DNA of 64,000 bases from Quillaja saponaria (lineage: Eukaryota > Streptophyta > Magnoliopsida > Fabales > Quillajaceae), in the NCBI GenBank assembly GCA_029379385.1, contig CM055618.1:2552134-2616133 (forward strand). The letters run 5' to 3'. Each line of letters starts with the position of its first letter. Positions within the stretch are counted from its first letter, which is position 1. Below the pieces are notes generated by a model. It was given only the letters and a program-made list of their open reading frames with translations, searched no databases and had not been told where the DNA came from. This document shows positions 1 to 13,195 of this stretch, one piece after another. Position numbers and translations under genes: made by a program.

Positions 1-1700
1 TTGTCTCATACTTGACCTTAACAGGTTTTGAGAAAAGATCCTGTAATATCACATAATTTCAAAATGTTGTAAGAATGCATATTTGCATGTTTTTGCACTT
101 GTTGGTGCACTTGAATTGCCTAAATTTTATGAAGCAATGATTCAGTTGTAAGTAACTCTAGAGTTGTAATAATAAATCATGTGGTTAAGTGCATGGAAAT
201 GACTTAAGTAAAGTTTTTGTCTTATTTGTTTGTAAGAATTGCACCTTATTGCTTTAATTGTGAGCATAAAGAAAAAATGCATGAAAACTTCGATATGAGC
301 ATGAAAATGTTCAATTAAATATATGACTTTTGTTCGCTCAGATGCTTACGTCTTTTCATAGAAATATATCAAAATGCAATTACTATTGATGTCTTAGAAA
401 ATATATTTGTCTATCTTTAAAAATGAAATATGATTTGTAATATTTGGACAAGTCAATTAGTCTAGTTAATTCATCAAATTTAGGTTAAATCTTGAAAATG
501 TAGGATTCTAAAAGATTGACATTTTAATTATCCAACTAGCATAAATTAAGTTAAACAAATGAAAATAATAGTTCGTTTATAGGATAAATTAGTTTTCATA
601 AGTATCATTCTATAAATGTATTATACATGCCAATTGAATGTGTATATTAATAGAGATGATTTATAGAAGTTAAGTCGAATTCTACAAACACAGAATTTTG
701 ACAGCTCTGACTTAGTAAATTATCCATAACTTCCTCTAGGGTAATTTAAATCTAATTCCATTACTTGGATAAATTAAAATACATATGTAGATTTCCAAAC
801 ATGTATCCCATGTATTTTTTGGTGATGTACATTGGTATGGTTAATTGTTTGAAGTTAGAAAGAAAAAAAAAAATTATTGAAAGCAAGATTTTCGTTGATA
901 TGAGCTTCCCTTGGTTAAAATAGTATAACTTGAGTTAGAGGAATGAAAACCATGATTTGTTTGTTGGATAAATTAATAGACATATGTATCTTTCTAAACA
1001 TGTATCTTGTGTATTATTTGGATTTACTAATCAAGACAGTTTATTGTTCAAAAATAGAGGTAAACTCTGCCTATTTTGTGATAAATTAGTAAGTATTTAT
1101 TGTTTGGTTTGAGTTTGGATATTTTGTAACATAATACAAATACAAAATTCACTTTGTAAGTAATTAGTGAATAATTAAGGACTAACTAATAATAAGCCTT
1201 AATGACTCATTTGATAACAAGGAATAATATTATGATTGTATTGTAATTAGCCCTATTTGGGTTAGTGGAAAACTTGTGGTCAAGCTAATGACAGGAGCCT
1301 TCACATAATTACCTTGAATTATACTTTCGTGTCAAAGAAGAATTGGACACGTAGAAAAGAATGGAGAGAGAAGACTCTCTTTATTCATTTTTCTATATTC
1401 TCCATTTTCTAGAGAGATAGGGAATTGATTTTGAAGAGAAGTATGAAAGAAAGGCAGTCTGCTTTACCTTGCTATTGCCTATTGTAGGCTAAAGAAAAGT
1501 GAAAATTTCAGATAGTTTGAGTGAGTTTTTTCAGAAAAGTGATGAATCAAAGTTGTAGATCAAGTTCTTAAGATTAAATATTAAGCTTTATGTGACCTAA
1601 TTTCGAGTAGAAAAAGAGTTGGAGTTCATGGAAGCTACTGAAGTTTATGCTAGATTGTATAAAACTCAATTTAGTCCAAGCTTATATTTAGGTGGTTTCA
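1..1700. other. Unrecognised AT-rich sequence, probably repeat-derived
   Basis: No reading frame or known domain is visible. A degenerate local duplication is present: about 760-860 and 958-1060 share the run ggataaatta, then catatgta, then aaacatgtat. The stretch around 1340-1500 (purine-rich, then a mixed leader-like segment) resembles in style the middle of the long gypsy LTRs found elsewhere in this window. I therefore suspect part of another long LTR that extends off the left edge. That is inference; no TG...CA ends or target-site duplication were found. Confidence 0.35.
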
Positions 1701-4700
1701 GGATAAATAATCCCAAGTGACCTGAAGTTTAATTGTCAATCTGGAGCTTTCGAAGATCCGATTTCATGTAGAGTGTAATCAGGAGTCGATGGAATTGAGT
1801 ATTGCATTTTTGGGAGTACTTATGTAACCGGTTGAGTGTGATTTGTTTTTAGAGGCTTTTGACTACACCAAAGGTTGTGATATGAATATAAGTTGTAGAT
1901 ATTTGTCTTGAGATCATATCTAGAGATTTTCAACTTCTAGATATGAACAAAGAAAAATTTGTGGCTAATAAACCATCTCTGGCGTTGTTTTGGACATAAT
2001 GTATGCTCTATCCGTCCAAGTGTTTTTCATGAAGTTAGAGGGGTAATTAACATGTGGTACCTAAAGATAACTTGTTCCTAACATCATGAAGGATAGTTAT
2101 GGAGAATTTCATGGTCGGATTGCATGTGCAGGCTTCTAGTGATGCTTTAGTAGACATCATTGGATTTGCTAGAATTTATCCTGCACTCGATAGTTTATAG
2201 TAAGGTTTTAATGGTCTTAAAGGTTGAACCAAGGAGTAAGAGCTAAATAAGAATTTTTTTAATAGGACTTTTTAGAAGTCATTGGAGCCCTTGATTTGTA
2301 TTTAGAGGCCTGGAGCTCTATTTCTGGAGGATTTGTTAAGAATTAGGAGAATCTTCTATATCAAAGTTGTAGCAAACACCCTAATGAAGATTTTGATACT
2401 TTCCTTGATCAATTTGAATGTGTGTAGTGGTTGTATCTCACAATTAAAGTAGGAAGGACTTACCTATCTCAGAATTAAAGTAGGTAGGGCTTACCTATTT
2501 ACTTGCATTGTGGATAGTTATGGATGTTAATCTATATAGTGATGCTTCTGAGTATATGGTTGATTAAATATGCACGAGATTATTTTTTACCTTGCTATAT
2601 GCTTGTTGATATATGTGCTCTATGATACTTGGTGTATTATGAGAAAGTGTATAAGTGCTAAACTATGCATCATATTATATAGTGTCTACTTAATACTATG
2701 ACTATGTTTGGGTTGTTTTATGCATTCACGATAAATAATCCCAAGTGACATGAAGCTTAATTGTTCCTAACACCTTGATTCATAGATCTAGAACTTTTGA
2801 AGATCCGATTTCATGTAGAGTGTAATCAAGAGTAGATGGAATTGAGTATTGGATTTCTGGAAGTACTTATATAATTAGTTGAGTGTGATTTGGTTACAAA
2901 TGCTTTTGAGCCTACACCAGAGGTTGTGATATGAATAAAAGTTATAGATATTTATCAAGAGATTTTCAGTTTCTAGATATGAGCAAAGAAGAATTTGTGG
3001 CTAATAAACCATCTTTGGTATTGTTTTGGACATAATATATTCTCTATCCATCCAAGTGTTTTTCATGAAGTTAGAGGGGTAATTAACCTGTGGTACCTAA
3101 AGATAACTTGTTCCTAACATCTTGAAGGATAGTTTTGGAGAATTTCATGATCAGATTGTATATGTAGGCTTCTAGGATACTTTAGTAGACATCACTGAAT
3201 CTGTTGGAATTTGTCCTGCACCTAAAAGCTTGTAGTAAGGTTTTGATGGTCTTGGAGGCTGAATCGAGGAGTGAGAGCTGAAGAAGAATTCCTTATGGGA
3301 CTTATTAGAAATCATTAGAGCCCTTAATTTGTTAATTTGGAAGCATGGAGCTCTATTTCTAGAGGATTGGTTGAGAATTAGGAAAATCTTTTATATCAAA
3401 GTTGTAGCAAACATCCTAATGAAGATTTTGGTACTTTCCTTAATCAATTTGAATGTGTGTAGTGATTGTATCTCATAATTAAAGTAGGTAGGACTGACCT
3501 ATTTACTTGCATTGTAGATAATTATGGATGTTAATCTATATAATAATGCTTCTAAGTATATGGCTGACTGAATATACACGAGATTATTTTTTACCATGCT
3601 ATATGCTTGTTGATATATGTGTTCTATGATACTTGGTGTATTATGAGAAAGTATATAAGTGCTAAACTATGCATCATACTATATAGTATCTATTTAATAC
3701 TATGCCTATGATAGAGTTTTTTTATGCATTCACGATAAATAATCCTAAGTGACATGAAGCTTAATTGTTCCTAATACCGTGATTAACAAATCTGGAGCTT
3801 TTGAAGATTCGATTTCATGTAGAGTATAATCAAGAGTCGATGGAATTGAGTACTGGATTTCTGGGAGTACTTGTATAATTGGTTAAGTGATATTTGGTTT
3901 TAGAGGCTTTTGAGCCAACACCAGAGGTTGTGATCTGAATAAAAGTTGTAGATATTTATCAAGAGATTTTCAGCTTCTAGATATGAACGAAGAAGAATTT
4001 GTGGCTAATAAATCATCTGGGGTGTTGTTTTGGACATAATGTCTGTCTGTCTAAGTGTTTTTTTATGAAGTTAAATGGGTAATTAACTTATGGTACCTAA
4101 AGATAACTTGTTCCTAACATCTTGAAGGATAGTTCTGGAGAATTTCATGGTCGGATTATATATGTAGGCTTTTAGGGATGCTTTAGTAGACATCACTAGA
4201 TCTGCTAGAATTTGTCCTACACCCCGATAGTTTGTAGTAAGGTTTTAATGGTCTTTAAGGCTGAACCAATGAGTTAAAGCTGAAGAAGAATTCTTCATGG
4301 AACTTATTAGAACTCATTGGAGCCCTTGATTTGTTAATTTTGAGGCCTGGAGCTCTATTTCTAGAGGATTGGTTGAGAATTAGGAAAATCTTCTACATGA
4401 AAGTTATAGCAAACATCCTAATGAAGATTTTGGTACTTTCCTTGATCAATTTGAATGTGTGTAGTGGTTGTATCTCATAATTAAAGTAGTTAGGACTTAC
4501 CTTTTTACTTGCACTATGGATAGTTATGGATGTTAATTTATATAATAATGCTTTTGAGTATATGGCTGACTGAATATACATGAGATAATTTTGACCTTGC
4601 TATACTCTTGTTGATATAAGTGTTCTATGATACTTGGTGTATTATGAGAAAGTGTATAAGTGTTAAACTATGCATCATACTATATAATGTCTACTTAATA

Positions 4701-4730
4701 CTATGCTTATGTTAGGGTGTTTTATGCATT
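1701..4730. repeat. Tandem array, three copies of a ~1.0-kb unit
   Basis: The phrase gataaataatc starts at about 1702, 2730 and 3734, giving periods of 1028 and 1004. Each copy then runs through the same landmarks: tcatgtagagt, gatggaattgagta, gaatttgtggctaataaa, ggtacctaaagataacttgttcctaacat, gtagacatca, ggagctctatttct, and ttggtgtattatgagaaagt. The third copy ends near 4730 with tttatgcattca, the same words that precede copies 2 and 3. Copies 2 and 3 look more alike than either does to copy 1. No copy encodes a protein. It may be an internal repeat of a long LTR or a small satellite-like array. Confidence 0.88.
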
Positions 4731-5525
4731 CATGGATAGTATGTTGCATTACTTGCTAAAAATATATAACAAGTAGTAATAAGCCTCTGAGGCAACTAGG
4801 GAGGATGTTTAGCTATCAAAAGCTTGGGATAGTGTAATTACTTTCATTGGAATATTACAAGCTAACTATGCAATAGTTAATTAAGTTTTTTAAACTTTGT
4901 AAATGAATTTGTAGTATCCATGTAGTTGGTTCATGGGATACTTTTCTATTAGTAAAGTACAAAAATATAATTGGTATATCTAAGAGTATAAATGTAACTT
5001 GTAAATTGAAAAGGAATATTGTTGTTTCATGATTCTAGTAATAATTCAACTATGTTCTACCATTAAGAAGAGATTGTATTAGTAATTCATCATGTGAATA
5101 AATATTAATAGTAAAAATTTATGCTGATAAATATTAGTTTGGTTGTTTAAGAAAAGAGTTGTTTAATAAGTATAATAAAAACTCAGCTATGGCTACCTAA
5201 AATATAAAGGTAATTCATAACGTAATCTAAGTGAGATTAGAACAACCAATGGACAAAGAATATAAGAAATCATACATAATGTATTTGTAAATCAACCCAG
5301 TAACGAGTAACTTTGAAAATAAAATGAACCAAATATTAGTTCTTTAATCAAACGTAGGTATAGCAAATAAATCTCTTCAAAATACAACTAGTTTATTGAT
5401 AATTCGAGCAATTAAGACAATATGAAAGAAAAAAAATGTCATATTATGGGTTCGTAAGAGTTACGGTGGGCCTTGCTTTACCTTTGTTCTCATGCTAGTC
5501 ATAACCCCTAGTTTGAGTCGTGACG
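4731..5525. other. AT-rich spacer between tandem array and copia gag
   Basis: No gene or repeat was recognised. The 5' LTR and tRNA-Met-type primer binding site expected upstream of the copia gag remnant were not found. The 5' end of that element therefore appears lost or displaced. Confidence 0.4.
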
Positions 5526-5534
5526 GATGAAAAT

Positions 5535-6505
5535 TTTAGATGAGTTAAACTATGCTTATTGGAAATACATAATGAAAACTTTCATTCGTAGATTGATTTG
5601 AATATCTAGAGAGTTATTGAACATGATCCCAATGTTCTAAAGGATGCTCAAGGTCGTCCTAAAAATGAAAAGAATTTCTAAAGGGGAGATGGAACTTGTT
5701 TAAGTGAACGAAAAGACCACGAACATTTTAATATACAGCATATGTAATGATTTGCATAACTATATATATGCTTGTGAAAAGGCACATGAACTTTAGAAGA
5801 AGCTTTAAGTTGCTTATGAAGGAACAAATCAAGTGAAGAACTCCAAAATCTGTTTACTTATTCACAGCTACGAGTTATTCAGAATGAAGGATGATGAAAG
5901 CATTCATGAATTGTTTGATAGTTTTAATGTCATCACCAACACTCTGTGTGGACTTGGAAAAAGATATACTAATGAAGAAATGGTAGGAAAGATTCTAAGA
6001 AGCCTGCTTAAAGCTAAAAACCAAAGACTATAGCTATAGTTGAAGCAAAGGTTCTCACAAGACTCACTATGGAAGAGATCCAAGGCTTTTTAATGACTCA
6101 TGAGCTTACTTTGAGAGCTAATGCAGATGACAAACATAAAAGGAAAAATATGGCCTTCAAACCTTCAACTTTAAACTAATCTGATGATGAAGATCATAAT
6201 AATGGTGAGGAATTTGATTTGCTTTCAAGAAGATTCAAAAGAATGTTCAAAAGAGGCAAGAAAGGAAAGAAGCCTTTTAATAAAAGAACATCAAGAAAGA
6301 TGATCCTCCTAAAGTTGATATTATGGTGTGCAATGATTGCAACAAACCTAGTCATTGCTGATCAGAATGCCCACAACTAAGGAAAAACAACAAGGACACA
6401 AAGAGGAAGAAAGCTTTTCTTACATGGGATGATGATGAAAGTAACACCTCCTCAAGTAGTGAAAGTGAATAGGAAACTGTTAACCTTTGCCTAATGGCTT
6501 AACCT
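5535..6505 (+). pseudogene. Copia gag remnant (SIRE-like) with CCHC zinc knuckle
   Basis: Gag is the capsid/nucleocapsid protein of the element. The best piece, 5820-6033, reads as the UBN2-type gag core, with EGTNQVKNSKI, then YELFRM, DDESIHELF and LGKRYTNEEM. A later frame contains MTHELTLRA and an acidic stretch. The zinc knuckle at 6328-6369 has C-X2-C-X4-H-X4-C spacing but is interrupted by a TGA between H and the last C. A Lys-rich then Asp/Ser/Glu-rich tail follows, ending near NLCLMA, which is typical of SIRE gag. Several stops and frameshifts break the frame, so no functional protein is expected. Confidence 0.85.
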
Positions 6506-8125
6506 AATAAAGAGGTAAATGATTATTTGTCTTTGATTTAAATGAAGCTTTTGATGCGTTGTGTCTAAAATATAAGAAAGAATGTGATGAAATCAAAGTT
6601 TTAAAAAGAACTGTTATAGCTTTTTCAAATGAAAAGTAAGCTTTACAGGAAAACACAACTTTGAAAAATGAAGTCAGTTCTGAGACTATTTGTTTGAAAA
6701 ATGAAAATGTTTTTTTAAAAATAAATATGTTGATTTATCAAATTCTTTGGAAAAGCTTGTAAAATGAAAACAAAGCCTTGACTTATTACTTGGTAGACAA
6801 AGGTGTATTTTCAACAAAACTAGCATTGGTTTTGATCCCAAGAGAAAAGAAAATGTTAATAACAAATTCTTTTCAAAAGGTACATCATCTAGTACTAAAT
6901 ATGATGCATGCTTATATTGTAATAGAAAATATCATTATGTGTTATCTTGTCCCTACAAGAAACATCCTTGATTACACAAAATGAAAATGGATCCCTAATT
7001 GAATCAAATGTTGAAAATTTTAAGATATTGGACCCAACAGACCTTGGGTATCACAAACTAACAAGTAAAGCTTGTTTTGTAGATGCACTTAAGGGCAAAG
7101 ACCAAAAGAAGCAAATGATACTTGGACAACGAGTGCTTAAGGCACATGATGGGTGATAGAGAAAACTTATGTTCACTCAAGGCTAAGACGAGAGGTAATT
7201 TTAACTTTGGTGATAATAGCAAAATGAAAGGTAATTGGTATTGATAAGAAGGGTAAGGACATCTCTACCTCCATTGATAATGTGTTGTATGTTGATGGCT
7301 TAAAACATAATCTACTTTGGATTAGCCAATTATATGTTTAAGGTAATTGTGTTATTATTGATTCATGTAAATGCTTATGAAAACATGGATTCAAAGAACA
7401 TCATTTTCACATGCCATAGACATGATAATGAAAACATGCAAGACTTTGATAATGTTAATATTTCAAATGTTAAATGTTTATCGACCACTTATGAAAATAA
7501 TTGGTAATGGCATAGACAATTAGGTCATGCAAACATTTATCACATTCACATTTATCTAGAAAAGAAATTGTTCATGGTTTACCAAGAATCAAGTTTGATA
7601 ACATGAAAGTATATAAGGCATGCCAGTTTGGCAAACAAACAAAAAGCTCTTTCAAATCGAAAAATGTAACTTCTAGAGCTTTACAATTGTTGCATATGGA
7701 TTTATTTGAACCTATGAGGCATAGAACTATAAGTGCTAAACAATTCGCTTTTGTGATTGTTGATGACTATTCTCATTATACATGCTTTTGTTACTCCTTC
7801 ATTCATTGCTTTTGTTAAAAAGATTCAAAGAATGCTATATCACAAGTATAAGAAGTGATTGTGGATATGAATTTGCAAAACATTGATCAAAACATTGCTT
7901 TTGTGATTGTTTTTGTGAAGAGCACAACATTGATCAAAACTTCTCTGCATCAAGAACACCTCAAGAAAATGTTGTGCTTGAGACGAAGAATCGATCTTCA
8001 GAGGAAATGGAAAGGACACTATTGGTTGAGAACAATCTTCCCAAAAGCTTCTAGTTTGAAGCTGTCAATACCTCATGCTATATTGTGAATCGTGTGTTGA
8101 TCAAATCAATTCTCAAGAAGTCTCA
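6506..8125 (+). pseudogene. Copia protease/integrase N-terminal remnant, cut by Athila insertion
   Basis: Around 7500-7830 the pre-integrase zinc-binding region is visible: WHRQLGHAN supplies the histidines and ACQFGKQ holds one cysteine, while the first Cys of the usual C-X2-C is replaced by Tyr. Next come LHMDLFEPM and VIVDDYSHY of the integrase core. After frameshifts, RSDCGYEF, SRTPQENVV and VNTSCYIVNRV follow (about 7850-8100). A protease D-S-G motif was not found with confidence. The frame stops at 8125, where the inverted Athila-like element begins, and continues at 20151. Many stops are present. Confidence 0.82.
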
Positions 8126-9691
8126 TATTCTTAGAATTACTATGCAAGTGCATGTATCATTTAAACAAGTAATAAATAGTAACTGAGATCATTCCCACAT
8201 GGAATTAAGTCTATCAAGTTAAGTACTAAAATTTACCAACTCTAAAATTATCCAGATAATTGAATAATTGAGATTTATGATTAAAATAAAGCAAACAAAT
8301 AAATAACTGAATTTGAGATTATGTAGACAAGGCATAAGAATATAATTTCACTCACATTTCATTTGAATTACCTTTATCTTATCATGCTCAGTTATCATAT
8401 TATGTTATTAACCTAGGGTTCCAAGTTAATTATAAGAATTTTTCAATTGCTTATAATTCATAACTTATTTAATTAATTCACTATATGTATATGAGAACTC
8501 AATTAAATGAGATTCATTAAAAACAACCCTAATAGGTTACACATGGTATATAGGTATATGTCTATCCTATATGCAAATCAAATTCAATCAATAAAGTAAA
8601 AGAATTCAAACATGTGCTATATTACTTAAGGCTAATCTAGATTTCTTTCGTCAAGGTTCCTCTAAATTACCAAATCTATCTAATTGGTAATCAAGCAATT
8701 AAAAGAAATAATTATAGAATGATATAAATAACATAAATACCAAAACCTAAGCAATCCATAAATAAAACTAAATTAAACTACATGTGAGTTCTATCATAAA
8801 CCTAGAAAAAAGAATTAGTTCATGCTACTAGACGTAAACATTGACTGCAACTAAGCAAATCATAATGAGCATACAATGAAACTAAAAAGAAATAGAGGAA
8901 TAAGGAAGAACTATGAAGATAGCAATCTTCAAGATCCTCAAAATCCTTTATTCCTCTAGCTCCAAAGCACACTCAATCTCTTCTCTATCACGAACTCCAG
9001 ACTATATCTAAACCTCAGCCCTCCTCTCTTATTTATAGCGTTTTTCCTTCTATATTGCATAAACTAGAAGTCTTTAAACTGCTCATAATCAGTACAAGCA
9101 TCACGGCTCACACATATATGATGCTGCGACTTCACAGAATCTATATAATCTCAATAGCACTCATTCGTCATCAAGCTGCAGCCTCACACTCATAAGTGTT
9201 ATGGCATCATTGCATTGTTTGATTTACAAAAGTCGTCCTTCCTTTGATGCTACATCTTCTTCCTCATCGAACTGTGGCTTCAAGCTTCCTACGCTGCAGC
9301 TTCAAGCTCCTTGACTTATGTATTTTTCTCCCTTTGTATTAGTGCTATGATTTCCTAATGGTGGCATTGTGGCATTATTCTCTCTGCCTTTTTCCCTTAA
9401 TTCTCCCTTTTGGGGAACTGCACTTTCATTTTATGCAGCACTGCAATGCCAGTTGATCAACTTACCTTCTTTAATTCACACTACGACACTGCAAAGACAC
9501 CTAAAACAAATTAAATATCAAAATTCAGAAAACCACTTCTAATTAAGATAAAAACTCTACAAAATCCTTAAAAACAACCTAAAACAACTCTAACACTATA
9601 TTTAACTAGTACTCTAACTAAAAATATCAGGATTAGGATCAAATATGAATTAAATTTATAGCAAAATAACTATATTATTATAAAGTTATAA
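8126..9691 (-). repeat. 3' LTR of the Athila-like element
   Basis: Aligns end to end with 18592-20150. In element orientation it starts TTATAACTTT (TG eroded to TT) and ends ...AGAATA. On the + strand the left end TATTCTTAGAATTAC pairs with TGTTATTAGAATTAC of the other LTR. No long reading frame is present. The region around 9080-9480 is relatively GC-rich with many TG/CA pairs, as expected for a methylated LTR that has lost CpG. Confidence 0.9.
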
Positions 9692-9706
9692 CACCCCTAA
9701 ACCTAA
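9692..9706 (-). other. Polypurine tract of the Athila-like element
   Basis: On the - strand the sequence directly before the 3' LTR reads AGGTTTAGGGGTG, a short G-rich tract of the type that primes plus-strand synthesis. An equivalent GGGGTG stands before the LTR of the + strand Athila-like element near 56655. Confidence 0.6.
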
Positions 9707-11035
9707 TATTTTTCTAGTTCTTAGCAAAAAGAAAGAAAATATCGCAAATAATTATTAATACAAGCTAATTATTCCCCAAAAAATTCTCAAATTTTATAAC
9801 AAAGACTTGACTCAAGATAACACCCAAGTATAATTTCTAAATTTATCATGTTCAAACAATCTTGGTGGATGTGTATGCAAGGCATTGTCACCAGAGTTAG
9901 ATAGCTTCAAAAGTATTTTCAAGATAACTCGAAGACTAACTCTAACTCCTTTTTCATTCCTCTCTCCACTAATGTATGCTAATACTTAGTCAAGAATCAA
10001 TAGGTCTTTATTTAGCTTGTAATGTCAAGCTAGGGTAAGGTTTGTTGAAATGGAATTTTTGGCTCAAATACCCTAAGCACAATTTCCCTGCATGAGTTCA
10101 CCCTTTTTTTCCACCTTTTCCTTGTCAAGCGTTAGTTCCCCACATACTCGGGCTTCAACTATCTTATCTCATGAGTTGTATTGCCCAATATATTTCTTAT
10201 TTGTGTAGCATAAATGTTTTTTCCTTTTCTGAGTTATTTTTACATATTCCCCTAACTTAATTTTTTTCAAGTGGAGATAATCACATAATATCCTTTTCTT
10301 TTCTTCCTTGTAATGCACTCCTTCTCATAGATTTGCTTCAAGCTTATTCTTTTTTTCCTTTGAACTCAATGAATTACATATTGAATGTGCTTAACGTAAT
10401 AGGGTACAAATAGGTCTTTCAAATAAAAGATTGGTTAGTATATGCATGTGTTAGAAAGAAAAATAGGCATTAAGCTCAAAAATGGGTAACTAAGAAAATA
10501 TGAAATCATTGGTAGATATACAAAGGCTCTACTGATTCCAAAATGGCCTAAATCATGTTCTCAACTAAGTTTCACCTAGGATTTCACCTCAAGAGGAATT
10601 CTTACTCATTAAGGAAGTCAAAAAGAGTCTATGATTTAGAAAATAAAATCATTAAAAACATCAACCCTAGGCAATAATAACCTTGTGTAATGTATATATA
10701 AGGGCCCTAATTATAAAAAATTCAGAAAAAATTATTTTCACATGTTATCAAAATCAAAATCAAAATCAATGCATAAATAATACTATCATGGGAATAAGGG
10801 AACATTAGACATCATTAATAAATTAACTTGTAATATTTTGATAGAGAAGAAAAGCGAACAACCTAATTAGTTAAAATCACATCTACCCCCCCCCCCCCAA
10901 TAAACCTATACTAAACATTGTCCCAATGTTTGAAAAGAAAAGCAAGAAAAATAACAAAAGGAAAAAAAGAAAAAAAAAATCAAAAGAAAACTCCCTTGAT
11001 TCCTCGAAATCTATGTCGATATCCTCCTTAGGTAT
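9707..11035 (-). other. Athila 3' non-coding region
   Basis: Lies between the env-like ORF and the polypurine tract. No frame or domain was recognised. A run of ten or more C residues at about 10887-10898 and a Lys-coding A-rich tract at 10930-10990 are low-complexity sequence. Confidence 0.5.
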
Positions 11036-11039
11036 TGGG

Positions 11040-12066
11040 AATGGGGTAGGTGGCTCAGAACAAGGGGAAAAAGTGGAAGATCCCATCCTTGTTGCTGTAG
11101 CATCATCCTCAACATCTAATTATTTTGGTGATTAATAGCATATATGTGTTGCCAATGATCTGCAGACTGCACCTCCAGTCTCGAAATTTGTGGAACCAAA
11201 GTCAGCTTCTATGTTCCAATAAGTTGAGTTGGAGCTGCTAGATCACCTTCATCAGCTTCAGCATTATAGATTTGAAATTTGTTCTTAAGTTTGTCATCAA
11301 TGATACCCTTGGGTAAGATCAATGGCTTTGTATCCTCCCAGAGTACACCACCTCCATGGCACGATTCGGTGATAAGTGAGGGAAACCAGATACCCAAGTG
11401 CCTAGAGTTTGCTTCCTATAAGATTGTACTATGAATAACTCTACCGACATCAATGGACATACCTCTAATAATATCATACACTAGAATGGCTCTTTCCTTA
11501 GTTACATCACTAGTATGTCCACTAGGAAGGATGTTGGCAAGTACAAAGTAATACCAAGCCCTTGCAGGGGATAGCAGCTGACTAGCTCGAAAATGAACTG
11601 GCTCTCCATTGGTCAGTTTCTACACAGCGCCTTAAGTGCACAATGCATTAATCACTTTATCATAATCTACTATCATGCTTGAACAAGCCACGTACTTATC
11701 ATGTTTAGGGATATCCGGTATGCCATAAAATGCATTGATCATTGTACTTGTGAATGAAACCATCTTCCCTCGTATCGTGACTCTAGTCGTCTATGTTCTC
11801 CACCAGGTTAACATAGAATTCCGAAGCCACTACAATAACTCAACTTGGGGGTGGTGTATATAAATTAGCCCAATGTCTGCTATTGATCAGATTGGCCATC
11901 CTTGAGAAGTAATTTGGGTTGAGATGTAATCCTCGCTGTCCCACAACCTTCTTTGTGACAAGCCCATAATGAAAACACTTCTTAGCTACAAAGGAGATGA
12001 GTCGGCTATTGTCAAAGCTAGATTTAGATGATCAAGCACGCTTGGTAGCCTTTGTTTTGGGCCCCA
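11040..12066 (-). pseudogene. Athila 3' ORF remnant (env-like / putative plant transposon protein)
   Basis: Reading leftwards from an ATG at 12066, the - strand begins MGPKTKATKRA and shows FVAKKCFHYGLV, GLHLNPNYFSRM and VASEFYVNL. In another frame (11209-11397) it shows GIWFPSLITESCHGGGV and IDDKLKNKF. This matches the general layout of the protein encoded after pol in Athila elements, often annotated as putative plant transposon protein or Orf1 (W..Y/F..P...VV.EFYANL, then CH/CR.AGVPW, then ID..L). It was once called env-like, but no signal peptide or fusion peptide is visible here. At least eight stops and several frame changes are present. Its role in the element is not established. Confidence 0.7.
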
Positions 12067-13195
12067 TTGTCCTGAAAAATAACACCAGAATAATCCTAAC
12101 CCCAAAATTACCTAGCAACAACATCAACCACATCACCTTATTTCATAAATAAAAAATGTATCAAACGCGCACAATATTTAGATAAATCCTCAGGCATGTT
12201 ATCTCAATATCATATCATTTATTCAAGAATCATCAATATGTATATCCATCTCCCTCTCCTCGCCAAAACCTATTTCACTATTAGTGACTTACTAAGAACA
12301 TTAAAGAATTATGAGGTGAGGGTTACATGAGATGATATACATTCATATAAAATCAAATTCATGTACCATTAACTTATCACTAAGATAGAAAATGTAATAC
12401 CCACTTAGTCAAAAACCCACAATCAAATTATGTATAAGACCCCCTAAAGATCATATCTACCCTCAATCCATTAAACATTTAAGCAAAGAACACAAGAAAA
12501 GCATCCTACCCACAAGAAAATTCGTAAATCATAAAGAGAGAGGAAAAAATACTTACTTATGTTGAAGCAATCCCAAATACTGTGCAAAATGTGATATGGG
12601 TAAGGTAGTATGAGAGTGATGGAAAGCACTAGAATGGTATTGGCTTAGTGCTTTGTGGCCTAAAACCTTTAATTTCACGAGTTGGGATGCTTAAGGTATG
12701 GGTTGTGGTAGCTTTGGTTATGAATTTTTGTTTTAAAAATAGGGATCGTGATACGGCTCTACAACATCAATGTATAGGCGCCGAGGCACTATGCCTTAAA
12801 ATTTGAAATTTTTGAAATAAGCAGGTTGGTGTTGCTGCTTGCATAACATGATGCCACAACTTTGGGCTTACAGTCCAAACTGTATTTTCTTTGTTGATTT
12901 AAGCTCCACGGCTTGTTTATTTAGAGCGCCGTAGCTTAAAATAATCTGGAAACTTACTTGGGTTTTCTTCCCTATCGCGCCGCAGCGCTATGCTCTCTAG
13001 TTGGGTTCGTAGATTTCGTATAGCGTGATGTGTTTTTATGCCGTAGCATCAATGTATTGTGCTGAAGGGTTTTAGATTTAGTCCTGAAAAAGAACGATAT
13101 GAAGGCTGAGTACATTCTAAACATTACTAACTAAAAAAAAAAGAACAAAATTAAAAAAATAAAATAAAAATAACTTAAAGAGTGAAGGTTTAAGA
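12067..13195 (-). other. Athila spacer between pol and 3' ORF
   Basis: No domain was recognised. The stretch 12760-13070 contains scattered GCCG/GCGC words in an otherwise AT-rich context, and an A-rich tract lies at 13130-13180. Confidence 0.45.

Noticed and set aside
10883..11135. Two overlapping frames on opposite strands, rich in Phe/Leu or Lys/Ser
   Set aside because: They arise from an A-rich tract inside the Athila 3' region; no conserved domain and no start context.
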